Below are positions 16,257 through 24,276 of a stretch of DNA of 64,000 nucleotides, piece after piece (position 1 is the first letter of the stretch; every line of letters starts with the position of its first letter). Below the pieces are notes generated by a model. The model searched no databases and was not told the DNA's origin. It worked only from the letters and a program-made list of their open reading frames with translations. The translations under genes and the position numbers were made by a program. The stretch lies in contig NZ_JACDUR010000003.1 in the NCBI RefSeq assembly GCF_013761175.1, positions 903,896-967,895 on the forward strand. Reading direction: 5' to 3'. This stretch comes from Nonomuraea soli. GTDB lineage: Bacteria; Actinomycetota; Actinomycetes; Streptosporangiales; Streptosporangiaceae.

Positions 16257-16336
16257 GTTTCCGAGCTTAGATCGCCCTCCTGCACGTTTCCGAGCTTAGA
16301 TCGCCCTCCTGCACGCTCCCTGAGCTCAGATCGCCG
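16251..16336. repeat. Three tandem copies of a 29-base repeat at the start of the TPR gene
   Basis: Copies at 16251-16279 and 16280-16308 are identical (beginning CTGCACGTTTCCGAG) and a third, diverged copy is at 16309-16336. On the leftward strand each unit contains CGGAAAC-GTG-CAGGAGGG, so the array multiplies both a GTG and an AGGAGG-like element directly upstream of the TPR gene. Because 29 is not a multiple of three, each copy is in a different frame. It could be a protein-binding array or a replication-slippage product affecting translation. Confidence 0.85.
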
Positions 16337-16340
16337 ACGA

Positions 16341-17249
16341 TCACCTGTATCCGGTGGTGTCCGCCGGCTTGCCCGTGTCCTGGACCTCGACGATGTAGCG
16401 CCACGCGTCGGGCCGCGAGCCGTCCAGGTCCGTGAAACCGTACTCCTTGGCCAGGCCGCCGCTCGACAACGACCGGCCGTTCCACCGCGCGCGTTCGGGG
16501 TCGGCCGCGAGGGCCGCCACGGCCCGGCCGACGTAGCGCGGGGTTTCTGAGATGGCGAAATGCGGCTCCCGCGCGATCGCGTCACGCCATGTCGGCTCGG
16601 TCACGCCGAAGTGGTCGAGCATGTTCTCCGAGCGCATCCAGCCGGGGGTCAGCGAGACGGCGGTGGCGCCGTACTTCTCCAGGTCCTTCGCGTGCTGCCA
16701 GGCCATGCGGTTCACGGCGACCTTGGCCAGGTCGTAGAAGGGGGAGTTGCGGTAATGGTCGGTGTTGTACTCGGTCGTACCGTCGGTGACCTCGACCACC
16801 AAGCCGCCGGGGCGCTCGATGAGCAACGGCAGGGCGTAGTGGCTGGTGACGAGGTGGGTGTCGATGGCCAGTCGCAGCAGGCGCAGGCCGTTGTCGAGGT
16901 CGTGCTCCCAGACCGTCCTGTCGAACTCGAAGAGGTGCTCGCCGCCCCAGATGTCGTTGACGAGCACGTCGAGCCGTCCCTGCTCGTCGCGGATGCGGTC
17001 GACCAGGGCGCGGACGTCGTCCTTGACGAGGTGGTCGGCGGGTACGGCGATGCCGACGCCGCCCAGGCTGTCGACGAGTTCGGCGGTGTCCTCGATGGTC
17101 TCCGGCCTGCCGTACTCCGAGGCGTGGTCGCGGGTGGTGCGGCCGGTCACGTAGACGGTCGCTCCCGCGGCGCCCAGTTCGGCGGCGATGCCGCGGCCCG
17201 CTCCTCGGGTGGCTCCGGCGACGAGGGCGACCTTGCCTGTGAGGTTCAT
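16341..17249 (-). CDS. Short-chain dehydrogenase/reductase
   Basis: 302 residues. The Rossmann motif GATRGAGRGIA at residues 13-23, the NDIWGG segment in place of NNAG, and a late Y-x-x-x-K (YDLAKVAVNRM) define an SDR. The C-terminal extension GGLAKEYGFTDLDGSRPDAW is seen in the SDR family of unknown substrate that is often paired with TetR regulators. ATG 17249 lies only 8 bases from the palindromic operator shared with the divergent TetR gene, so repression by that TetR is likely. Confidence 0.9.
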   Translation of the reverse strand: MNLTGKVALVAGATRGAGRGIAAELGAAGATVYVTGRTTRDHASEYGRPETIEDTAELVDSLGGVGIAVPADHLVKDDVRALVDRIRDEQGRLDVLVNDIWGGEHLFEFDRTVWEHDLDNGLRLLRLAIDTHLVTSHYALPLLIERPGGLVVEVTDGTTEYNTDHYRNSPFYDLAKVAVNRMAWQHAKDLEKYGATAVSLTPGWMRSENMLDHFGVTEPTWRDAIAREPHFAISETPRYVGRAVAALAADPERARWNGRSLSSGGLAKEYGFTDLDGSRPDAWRYIVEVQDTGKPADTTGYR

Positions 17250-17256
17250 GCCTTAT

Positions 17257-17280
17257 TTATAAACGAACATTCGGTTATAA
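17257..17280. promoter_or_regulatory. TetR operator between the SDR and tetR genes
   Basis: A 24-base near-perfect palindrome: TTATAA-x-CGAA-xx-TTCG-x-TTATAA, AT-rich in a GC-rich surrounding. Its arms supply TATAAC/TATAAA elements for both directions. It occupies almost the whole 38-base gap between two divergent starts, the standard position of an autoregulatory TetR site. Confidence 0.8.
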
Positions 17281-17287
17281 TGCAAAG

Positions 17288-17845
17288 GTGGCACGGACCA
17301 AGACCCTGAGTGATGACGAGGTGCTCGACTCCGCCCTCGCGCTGGTGCACGAAGGCGGCGTGGGCGAGCTCACGTTCGCGGCCCTCGCGGGCCGGTGCGG
17401 CTTGTCGGCGGCGACGCTGGTGCAGCGGTTCGCGAACAAGAAGGTGCTCGTCCAGCGCACGCTGCTGCACGCCTGGGACCGGCTCGACGCGCTGACCAGG
17501 GACCTGGCGGCGACGGCGCCGCACACGCCCGCGGGGGCGATCGAGCTGCTCGTCGGGCTGTCCGGGCAGTACGAAGGGGTGGAGGCGTACGGGGAGGGGC
17601 TGCTGCTGCTCCGGGAGGACGTGCGCGATCCGGCGCTCCGGGCGCGGGGGGTCGCGTGGGAGGAGGAGCTGACGGCGGCGCTCGATGCCAGGCTCGCGGG
17701 CGACGGCGCCGGGAGCGCGCTGGCGGCGCAGTGGCAGGGGTCGCTCACCTGGTGGGCTTTTCGGGCGGACCGGCCGTTGGGGGAGTATCTGACCGAGAGG
17801 CTGGGGGCGTTTCTCGCCATGGTCGGCGAGGGCGATCTCCCCTAG
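17288..17845 (+). CDS. TetR family transcriptional regulator
   Basis: 185 residues from GTG 17288. The N-terminal helix-turn-helix is clear (LTFAALAGRCGLSAATLVQR, then FANKKVLVQRTL). The C-terminal ligand domain is variable (WQGSLTWWAFRADRPLGEYL). It faces the SDR gene across a 24-base palindrome and very likely represses both. The inducer is unknown, perhaps the SDR substrate. Confidence 0.9.
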   Translation: MARTKTLSDDEVLDSALALVHEGGVGELTFAALAGRCGLSAATLVQRFANKKVLVQRTLLHAWDRLDALTRDLAATAPHTPAGAIELLVGLSGQYEGVEAYGEGLLLLREDVRDPALRARGVAWEEELTAALDARLAGDGAGSALAAQWQGSLTWWAFRADRPLGEYLTERLGAFLAMVGEGDLP

Positions 17846-17855
17846 CATGGCCGCC

Positions 17856-18230
17856 ATGTCCTGGTTTGACGCGCTGCCCATGGCCCCGCGCTACGGCCTG
17901 ATCACGGTTGCGGTCGTGGGATACGTCGGAGGCCTGGCGGTCCTTCTGGGCGAACCGCCGTCGCAGCTCTCCGCGTCGCTTCTGATCCTCGTCTTCGCGA
18001 TTTCCGGCGCAGTCGTCTTCCACAGCGTGCCGTGGGTGAGGGCCAGGATCGGCCGGGGATCGCAACTGCTTCTCGGCTTCTTCCTGGTGTACAAATCCCT
18101 GTCCGGCGAGTTCAGCGGGTCCGTCTTCCGGGCCGTCGCTCTCCTCGCCGGAACAGCGATACTCCTCCACCTCGCAGCTCTCGCGGTGATCAGAGATCAG
18201 CAGCTGCGCAAGGCTGTCACAAAAGGATGA
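17856..18230 (+). CDS. Small integral membrane protein
   Basis: About 124 residues with four hydrophobic stretches (YGLITVAVVGYVGGLAVLLG, LLILVFAISGAVVFH, LLLGFFLVYKSL, ALLAGTAILLHLAALAVI). No family is recognised. Starts at ATG 17847 and ATG 17856 are both in frame with no clear ribosome site; the second is given. It directly follows tetR and may be cotranscribed. Its end overlaps the convergent DUF1062 gene by 14 bases. Confidence 0.65.
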   Translation: MSWFDALPMAPRYGLITVAVVGYVGGLAVLLGEPPSQLSASLLILVFAISGAVVFHSVPWVRARIGRGSQLLLGFFLVYKSLSGEFSGSVFRAVALLAGTAILLHLAALAVIRDQQLRKAVTKG

Positions 18231-18765
18231 ACGAGAAATCCCGGTGAGTCTTGCGGTTCAACGGGATGTCGATCTTGACACGCGCGGCGATCTCGCCGCG
18301 CGAGATCCCCAGCCCCTGACCGATGAGCCGGTCAGGCCGCACAGGGATCGGGTCGTGGAAGGTGACCGACACCTGCACCGGCCACGGGCTCTCCGGCGGG
18401 GGCGAGTGAACGAACTCCCAGCACCCGTCCCACAGCAGCGTGAACCGGTTGCGCCGGCCCACGAGCGGGTCGAACAGGAACGCGGTCACGAGCTCCGGTG
18501 CGTTGTCGGAGTAGCCGTCGAGCAGTCCCGGCGCGAGTGACCGGACCGAGACGCGCTCGTGGACGGTGAGCTTGCGTGTCCAGTCGCAGTTCACGCAGTG
18601 GACCAGGAGCCAGATGTCGAGCAACTTGCCGTTGGCGTTGACGCGGAAGCGGCCGTCGCCGACGTGGGCTGTTTCGCAGCCGCAGTCGACGCAGCGCAGG
18701 GCCAGCAGGGGCAGGCGGGTACGGCGTACGGCCCAGGGCAGCACGATATGAAGACGTGAAGACAT
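18217..18765 (-). CDS. DUF1062 family zinc-ribbon-like protein
   Basis: 182 residues. The N-terminal third has two cysteine pairs, RCVDCGCE and HCVNCDWT, on either side of FRVNANGKLLDIWLLV, the hallmark of DUF1062. They probably bind zinc. The rest is a conserved region of no known function ending ARVKIDIPLNRKTHRDFSF. No partner is implied by the neighbours. Confidence 0.85.
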   Translation of the reverse strand: MSSRLHIVLPWAVRRTRLPLLALRCVDCGCETAHVGDGRFRVNANGKLLDIWLLVHCVNCDWTRKLTVHERVSVRSLAPGLLDGYSDNAPELVTAFLFDPLVGRRNRFTLLWDGCWEFVHSPPPESPWPVQVSVTFHDPIPVRPDRLIGQGLGISRGEIAARVKIDIPLNRKTHRDFSFILL

Positions 18766-19097
18766 GATCTCTCTGAAGACCTGACGTTGGGCATGCGGAA
18801 GGAACGCGTCGCATGCGACGGAGCGGGGTCAGGTCTACAGAGCAGGCGGCGTCACGCGGGTGAAGTCCTCACGAGGTCGAGTCCGATACGGGCACCTTAG
18901 AAGCGTCCCTCGGCGACGGGCCAGTCATTTTCCGACGGTGCAGGCTCCACCGTCGATGACCGCTCGGGGTGAAGGTGCGCAGAAGGCGCCGCGCCCAGGT
19001 GGTGGCTGGTCGCGCTCGTCCCGATGGCCTTCTTTCCTGGGGATGGCGGGCTGACGTCACATTCGGCCTGCTCCCTTCGTCAGACAAGAATGTGAGG
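18766..19097. other. Intergenic stretch with nested palindromes before the sigma factor gene
   Basis: About 330 bases between divergent genes. A perfect 9-base inverted repeat AGACCTGAC (18777-18785) / GTCAGGTCT (18828-18836) encloses a 12-base palindrome GTCGCATGCGAC (18808-18819). This could fold as a long hairpin or hold operators for the leftward DUF1062 gene. Bases 18840-19097 show no gene; an open frame extends upstream of the sigma factor but has shadow composition. Confidence 0.5.
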
Positions 19098-19952
19098 ATG
19101 ATGACGGAAACAGAGCAGTTCGAAGCCACCCGGGACCACCTGAACGCCGTGGCGTACCGGATGCTCGGCTCGCTCTCCGAGGCCGAGGACGCGGTGCAGG
19201 AGACGTGGATCCGGCTGAGCCGTACGGACGTCAGTGATGTGGAGAACCTGCCCGGCTGGCTGACGACGGTGGTGGGGCGCGTGTGCCTCGACATGCTCCG
19301 CGCCCGCACCTCCCGGCGCGAGGACTACGTGCCGGAACCGGTCGTGGGCGCCGTCGACGGGGTCGATCCCGAGCAGGAGGTGTTGCTGGCCGACTCGGTG
19401 GGCCTGGCGATGATGGTGGTGCTTGACGCGCTGTCTCCGGCCGAGCGGCTGGCGTTCGTGTTGCACGACATGTTCGCGGTGCCGTTCGACGACATCGCCC
19501 CGATCGTGCAGCGCAACGTCGCGGCGACCAGGCAGCTGGCCAGCCGGGCGCGCAAGCGGGTGCAGGACGCGCGTGCCGTACCCGACCCGGACGCCGGGCT
19601 GCAGCGCGAGGTCGTCTCCGCCTTCCTGGCCGCCTCGCGCGCCGGCGACTTCGAGGCGCTGGTCGCGCTGCTGGACCCGGAGGTGGTGCTGCGTGTCGAC
19701 TACGGCGAGCTGGGCGTCTCGCGGCTGGTGCGCGGCGCCGACGCGGTGGCCGCGCAGGCTTCCCTGCACAGGGGCCAGGCGCAGTACGGCAGGCTCGCGC
19801 TGGTCAACGGGGGCCTCGGCACGATCACGATCAAGGACGGCGAGGTCATCGCGATACTGGGCTTCACCGTGGCGGGCGGGAAGGTCGTCCAGATGAACAT
19901 CCTGGCCGATACAGAACGTCTTGCGAAGATAGACGTTTCTGCCCTGAACTGA
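19098..19952 (+). CDS. ECF41/SigJ-like sigma factor with SnoaL-type C-terminal domain
   Basis: 284 residues. Region 2 has AVAYRMLGSLSEAEDAVQET with the YRMLGS signature of the ECF41 group; region 4 follows (LSPAERLAFVLHDMFAVPFD, ATRQLASRARKRV). The last 110 residues form a SnoaL/NTF2-like domain (REVVSAFLAASRAGDFEALV) that replaces a separate anti-sigma factor in this group and controls activity. Starts at GTG 19092, ATG 19098 and ATG 19101 are close together; 19098 is given. The DUF305 lipoprotein gene begins 5 bases after its stop and is probably cotranscribed. Confidence 0.88.
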   Translation: MMTETEQFEATRDHLNAVAYRMLGSLSEAEDAVQETWIRLSRTDVSDVENLPGWLTTVVGRVCLDMLRARTSRREDYVPEPVVGAVDGVDPEQEVLLADSVGLAMMVVLDALSPAERLAFVLHDMFAVPFDDIAPIVQRNVAATRQLASRARKRVQDARAVPDPDAGLQREVVSAFLAASRAGDFEALVALLDPEVVLRVDYGELGVSRLVRGADAVAAQASLHRGQAQYGRLALVNGGLGTITIKDGEVIAILGFTVAGGKVVQMNILADTERLAKIDVSALN

Positions 19953-19956
19953 GGGG

Positions 19957-20490
19957 ATGAAGGTCATCGCCGTGCTCGTCGCCGCATTCGTCGCCTTCGC
20001 CGGATGCGGCGCCGACACGGGGCCGGGCACCGGGCCGGTCAACGCCGACGACGTGATGTTCCTGCAGATGATGATCCCGCACCACAAGCAGGGGGTCGAG
20101 CTCGCCAGGCTGACCCGGCAGCGGGCGGGCAACGAGGAGCTCAGGACCCTCGCCGCGGCGATCGAGAGCACGCAGAGCGGCGAGGTCGCGACCATGGGAC
20201 GGTGGCTGCAGGAGTGGGAGCAGCCGCTGGCCGCGCCGAGCGACGCGCACGGCGGGCATGACGTGCCCGAGACCGACAAGGAGCAGATCGCGGCCCTGCG
20301 CGGCTCGACGCGGTTCGACCGGGACGCGCTGAACCTGCTGATCGCGCATCAGGACGACGCGGTGCAGCTGGCCTACAAGGAGGGGTTCGCGGGGGCCAAT
20401 CCCGAGGTGAAGGCCTGGGCCAAGCAGGTCGAGCAGTCACGGAAGGAGCAGGTGAGAATCATGCTCGATTTGTTGAAGAAAGTGCCCTAA
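19957..20490 (+). CDS. DUF305 family lipoprotein
   Basis: 177 residues. A lipoprotein signal ends AFVAFAGCGAD with the lipobox cysteine at residue 17. The mature part has the DUF305 four-helix pattern: FLQMMIPHHKQGVELARL, then a second LLIAHQDDAVQLAYK segment, with the His/Met clusters that bind metals or stabilise a ferritin-like bundle. It should sit on the outer face of the cytoplasmic membrane. DUF305 proteins are often linked with copper handling, but nothing here shows that. Cotranscription with the sigma factor is likely. Confidence 0.88.
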   Translation: MKVIAVLVAAFVAFAGCGADTGPGTGPVNADDVMFLQMMIPHHKQGVELARLTRQRAGNEELRTLAAAIESTQSGEVATMGRWLQEWEQPLAAPSDAHGGHDVPETDKEQIAALRGSTRFDRDALNLLIAHQDDAVQLAYKEGFAGANPEVKAWAKQVEQSRKEQVRIMLDLLKKVP

Positions 20491-20501
20491 TATCCGCACT
20501 C

Positions 20502-21215
20502 GTGATCACCAGCATCGTCACCGCGCTCGCCCTCCTGGCCGATCCCGTCCAGGGTGCTCCCGAGCTGACCCACAACGCCCTCTACAAGCAGGGCAAGCTC
20601 GCCAAGGTCACGTGCTCGCTCAAGAAGGGCACGAGCAAGGCGTCGACGGAGAAGTACGTCAAGAACCTGGTCGCCTGCCTCAGCAAGTCGTGGAAGCCCC
20701 TGGTCCCGGAATGGGAGGAGCCGCGCGTCAGGTTCCTCAAGGAGCCCAAGGGGAACGCCACCGGCGTCGAGTTCAAGGACTCCTTCATCGACCGGTTCTA
20801 CGGCCTGGACGTCTACCTCGCCAACGACTGGATCAAGGCCAAGGACGACCTGGCCATCCAGGTCCAGTTCGCCGACGCCTTCGCGAGGGTGGTCATGGAC
20901 CGCGCCGGCATCACCCTCGGCTACCGGGCGCTGCCGAACGACGGCGACGAGAAGCTGCTCCAGGAGCACCGGCGCCGCTTCGACTACCAGGTGGCCTGCC
21001 TGACCGGCGTGACGATGAAGGCGCTGGGCCGCACCTCCAAGAACTGGAAGCCGCTGCTGAGGGCAGAAGCTCCCCACCCGGTCGAGGAGCGCTACCACAG
21101 GATCTGGCAGGCGAAGGTGACCAAGAACGAGTTCGCCTGGTTCACCCAGGGCTACCGGGCCGGCAGCCCCAAGGCGTGCAACACCTGGAAGGCCTCCGAG
21201 TCCAGGGTCAGCTGA
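20502..21215 (+). CDS. Secreted YpfJ-like metalloprotease relative lacking the HExxH motif
   Basis: 237 residues from GTG 20502. A short signal (MITSIVTALALLADPVQGAP) precedes a domain whose overall layout and C-terminus (EFAWFTQGYRAGSPKACNTW) match actinobacterial YpfJ/neutral zinc metallopeptidase proteins. The expected zinc helix is replaced by QFADAFARVVMDRAG, with no HExxH anywhere. It is therefore probably catalytically inactive, a binding protein or a diverged member. It overlaps the convergent hydrolase gene by 8 bases. Confidence 0.7.
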   Translation: MITSIVTALALLADPVQGAPELTHNALYKQGKLAKVTCSLKKGTSKASTEKYVKNLVACLSKSWKPLVPEWEEPRVRFLKEPKGNATGVEFKDSFIDRFYGLDVYLANDWIKAKDDLAIQVQFADAFARVVMDRAGITLGYRALPNDGDEKLLQEHRRRFDYQVACLTGVTMKALGRTSKNWKPLLRAEAPHPVEERYHRIWQAKVTKNEFAWFTQGYRAGSPKACNTWKASESRVS

Positions 21216-22293
21216 CGAAGTCCGCCAGCGCCCGCTCGTAGCGAGCCTGGTCGACGTTCCACGACCCGACGTGCCCGCCGCCGTCGGTCTGGACGAACGT
21301 CACCAGGTCCGGGCGTGCCTTGGCGAAGGCCGCGGCGGCGCCCATGGGCACCCCGGTGTCGGCCGAGTCGGCGAAGACCAGCATCGGCGTCTTGAACGCG
21401 GAAGCGTGCTTGACCTGGTCGAGGTCGTCGAAGGAGATGCCGGTCCGCCGCTCGACGATGAACTTGGCCACTCCCGCGAACCACACGGGCACGCCCTGCT
21501 CGCGGGCGCCTGCCTCGATGGGCGGGGTCCAGTCGAGCACCGGGCTGTCCATGATGATCCCCTTGATGGGGGCGTCGGGCATCTTGCGCGCGGCCGTGGA
21601 GACGATGGCTCCGCCCATGGACCAGCCGTACAGGATCACGTCGGAGGCGCCCTGCGACTGGGCGTAGGCGACGGCGGCGGCCACCTCCTGCCATTCGGAG
21701 GCGCCGAGGTGGAACTTGCCGTCGTCGCTGGCCGGAGCGCCGCGGTCGTTGCGGTAGCCGATCGACAGCACCGGCATCCCCAGCCTGTGGAAGAACGGCA
21801 TGACCCGCAGCGTCTCCGACGGGTTGGCGTTGCGCCCGTGGACGGCGACGACCCACGTCTTGGCCTGGCCGTCGAGCCGCCAGGCGGGGTAGCCCTTGAT
21901 GGAGACCTTCTCGTACGGCAGGCCGAGGGCGGAGGTGGGGTCCTCGTCGCCGTACATCCACCGGTCGAGGTAGGCGCGGACGCCGGGCTTGAGCTCGCCC
22001 TTGCGCACCTTGATGAGCAGCCGCGTGACGCTCTCGCCCGAGACGCTCGACACCGGGCCGACCAGGGCGCTTCCTCCCGCCCACGTCAGGCCGTACATGC
22101 CGGGGGAGTCGGTGTCGCCGCCGCCCTTCAGCGTGACCTGGCCGCCGGAGACGGCGGTCACCTCGATCGGGTACGAGGCGGGCCCCCGTGCCGGGTCGAT
22201 GACCATCCCGGAGTAGTACCAGCCCCCGGCCCCGAGGGCCACCACCACCAGGACCGCGAGCACGGAAGCGGTCCACACGAGCACTTTTTTCAC
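21208..22293 (-). CDS. Membrane-anchored alpha/beta hydrolase
   Basis: 361 residues. GTG 22293 gives MKKVLVWTASVLAVLVVVAL, one N-terminal membrane helix, with the rest outside. The alpha/beta-hydrolase core shows the nucleophile elbow GWSMGG near residue 233, an oxyanion-type WVVAVHGRN, a likely acid in LVFADSADTGVP, and the histidine in GGGHVGSW. It resembles BAAT/YfhR-type serine esterases or peptidases. The substrate is unknown. A much longer open frame upstream is antisense to gntR and is not part of the gene. Divergent from gntR. Confidence 0.88.
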   Translation of the reverse strand: MKKVLVWTASVLAVLVVVALGAGGWYYSGMVIDPARGPASYPIEVTAVSGGQVTLKGGGDTDSPGMYGLTWAGGSALVGPVSSVSGESVTRLLIKVRKGELKPGVRAYLDRWMYGDEDPTSALGLPYEKVSIKGYPAWRLDGQAKTWVVAVHGRNANPSETLRVMPFFHRLGMPVLSIGYRNDRGAPASDDGKFHLGASEWQEVAAAVAYAQSQGASDVILYGWSMGGAIVSTAARKMPDAPIKGIIMDSPVLDWTPPIEAGAREQGVPVWFAGVAKFIVERRTGISFDDLDQVKHASAFKTPMLVFADSADTGVPMGAAAAFAKARPDLVTFVQTDGGGHVGSWNVDQARYERALADFVS

Positions 22294-22344
22294 CCCGAGA
22301 CGATACCTGGTGTTTGCACCGCTTAGGTGATTAGATGACTTGAT

Positions 22345-23028
22345 ATGTCCCACAGTGAAGTGACGCGCCCCACCCTGTCGGACGCGCTCACCGAGCGCAT
22401 GCTGGATCTCATCCGCCAGGGCGGTCACCGGCCGGGTGACCGGCTCCCCTCGACCAGGGAGCTCTCCCAGCGGTTCGCCGTGACCACCCCGACGCTTCGC
22501 GAGGCGCTGCGGCGCCTGGAGGCCACCGGGGCGATCGAGATGCGGCACGGTTCCGGCATCTACGTGGGCGCCGCCATCGAGCGGGTCGTGCTGCCCAACC
22601 CCAACGTCCGCCAGATCCACGGCGAGCAGCTGCTCGACCTGCTCGACGCCCGGATCCTGATCGAGCCCCCGCTGGCCGCCAGGGCGGCGCTCAACAAGCG
22701 TGGAGCGGAGCTGCGCACCCTGCTGGACCGGGCCGCGCAGTACCTGCAGGGCCGCGACACGGAACTGGCCGAGGTCAACCTCGACTTCCACCGGTCGGTG
22801 GCGCGGGCGGCCGGCAACGGCGTGCTGGCCGAGGTGGTCGACTCCCTGCTCACGGTGCACGCCTCCGAGCAGCGCGAGATCCTGCGCCTGTTCGACGACC
22901 GCCGCCGCGACTACGAGGAGCACCTGGCCATCCTCGAAGCGATCGTGGACGGCGACCCGCAGTCGGCGGGCGAGCTGATGAAGGCCCATCTCCTGGATGT
23001 GAAGACGGTCATAGAACAACGGATGTGA
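22345..23028 (+). CDS. GntR/FadR family regulator of the sugar operon
   Basis: 227 residues. Winged helix at residues 10-75 (LPSTRELSQRFAVTTPTLRE, LEATGAIEMRHGSGIYV) followed by an all-helical FCD domain with metal-binding residues (D in LLDARILIEP, H in NLDFHRSVARA, H in EEHLAILEAI). The FCD class usually senses small organic acids, which fits an operon ending in a sugar-acid dehydratase. Its stop is 6 bases from the substrate-binding protein gene, so it is the first gene of the operon. The operator should lie in the 51-base gap to the hydrolase gene (22294-22344). Confidence 0.92.
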   Translation: MSHSEVTRPTLSDALTERMLDLIRQGGHRPGDRLPSTRELSQRFAVTTPTLREALRRLEATGAIEMRHGSGIYVGAAIERVVLPNPNVRQIHGEQLLDLLDARILIEPPLAARAALNKRGAELRTLLDRAAQYLQGRDTELAEVNLDFHRSVARAAGNGVLAEVVDSLLTVHASEQREILRLFDDRRRDYEEHLAILEAIVDGDPQSAGELMKAHLLDVKTVIEQRM

Positions 23029-23034
23029 GGTCCC

Positions 23035-24276
23035 ATGATCCGGTCGGTCGTGGCCACGTTAGGCGTGGCGATCCTCTTGACCTCCTGCGGCACCGCAGCC
23101 GAAGCCCCCAAGAAAACCGAGCTGTCGCTCTACAACGACAAGGGCGCCTGGAGTAAGTACTTCGAGGACATGGGCGCCCTGTCCAAGCAGAAGATCGGCC
23201 TGGGTGTGAAGCCCGTCGGCCACACCGACTCGGCGCAGTATCAGGCGCTCATCAAGGCGGCCTTCCGCACCGACACCAAGCCCGACCTGTTCACCTGGCA
23301 GACCGGCGGCATGCTCCAGGAGATCGTCAAGCAGAAGCAGGTGGCCGACACCACCGCGATCTGGCAGGAAGCGATCAAGAACGGTGACTTACCGCAGGAC
23401 CTCGCCCCGTACTACACCTTCGACGGCAAGCAGTACTGCGTGCCGCTGAACGTCGCCTACTGGGGCATGTTCTACAACAAGAAGACCTTCGACCAGTACG
23501 GCCTGCGGCCGCCCACGACCTGGGACGAGCTCATCCAGGTGGCCGACACCCTCAAGCGGAACAACGTCAAGGCGTTCTACCACACCAGCGTGCTGTTCTC
23601 CTTCGTCTGGTTCGAGCAGATGCTGGCGGGCACGGACCCCGACCTGTACGACAGGCTCTCCACCGGCAAGGCCAAGTACACCGACCCGGGCGTGGTCCAG
23701 GTGATGGAGCGCTGGAAGTCGATGATCGACGCTGGATACTTCGTCAATCCCGGCGACAAGACCGACCCCGCCGACTCGCTCAAGAACGGCAAGAGCGCGA
23801 TGGTCTCCTTCGGCACCTGGTTCAACACGAGCATGACCCAGCGCAGTCTCAAGGCGGGCACCGACTACGGCTTCTTCGTGATCCCGAACATCAACGCCTC
23901 GCTCCCCAAGACCTCGGTGATCTTCGAGAGCGGCCCGCTCTGCTCCCTGACCGGCGCGCCCGACGCGGACGCCAGCATGAAGTACCTCAAGTGGTGGACC
24001 ACCCCGGAGGCGCAGGAGAAGTGGGCGACCACCCGCGGCGACGTCAGCGCCAACCCCAAGGTGGCCATCGCCGACCAGGCGCTCGGCCAGATCACCAAGG
24101 ACGCGGGCAGCGGGAAGTACCGCCTGGTCAACCGCTACTTCGAGGCCACGCCGCCGCCCATCCTGACCGCCGCGCTCGACGGTTTCGGGCTGTTCGTCAC
24201 CAAGCCCGCTGAATACCAGAAGGTGCTGCAGGACATCCAGAAGGCCGCCGACGAGTACTGGAGCACGCACCAGTGA
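23035..24276 (+). CDS. ABC transporter sugar-binding lipoprotein (family 1)
   Basis: 413 residues. The signal peptide ends LLTSCGTAAEAPKK with lipobox cysteine 19. The mature protein has the family 1 solute-binding fold: GMFYNKKTFDQYGLRPPTTW and the SMKYLKWWTTPEAQEKW segment are characteristic of oligosaccharide binders. It contains TTA codons at 23059 (codon 9) and 23389 (codon 119), rare in this genome type. The stop overlaps the next gene's GTG (GTGA). It should deliver a sugar or small oligosaccharide to the two permeases that follow. Confidence 0.92.
   Translation: MIRSVVATLGVAILLTSCGTAAEAPKKTELSLYNDKGAWSKYFEDMGALSKQKIGLGVKPVGHTDSAQYQALIKAAFRTDTKPDLFTWQTGGMLQEIVKQKQVADTTAIWQEAIKNGDLPQDLAPYYTFDGKQYCVPLNVAYWGMFYNKKTFDQYGLRPPTTWDELIQVADTLKRNNVKAFYHTSVLFSFVWFEQMLAGTDPDLYDRLSTGKAKYTDPGVVQVMERWKSMIDAGYFVNPGDKTDPADSLKNGKSAMVSFGTWFNTSMTQRSLKAGTDYGFFVIPNINASLPKTSVIFESGPLCSLTGAPDADASMKYLKWWTTPEAQEKWATTRGDVSANPKVAIADQALGQITKDAGSGKYRLVNRYFEATPPPILTAALDGFGLFVTKPAEYQKVLQDIQKAADEYWSTHQ

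Noticed and set aside
22294..23019. Long leftward frame joined to the alpha/beta hydrolase
   Set aside because: The added part is antisense to gntR and has shadow composition; the hydrolase has a good start with a membrane anchor at 22293.
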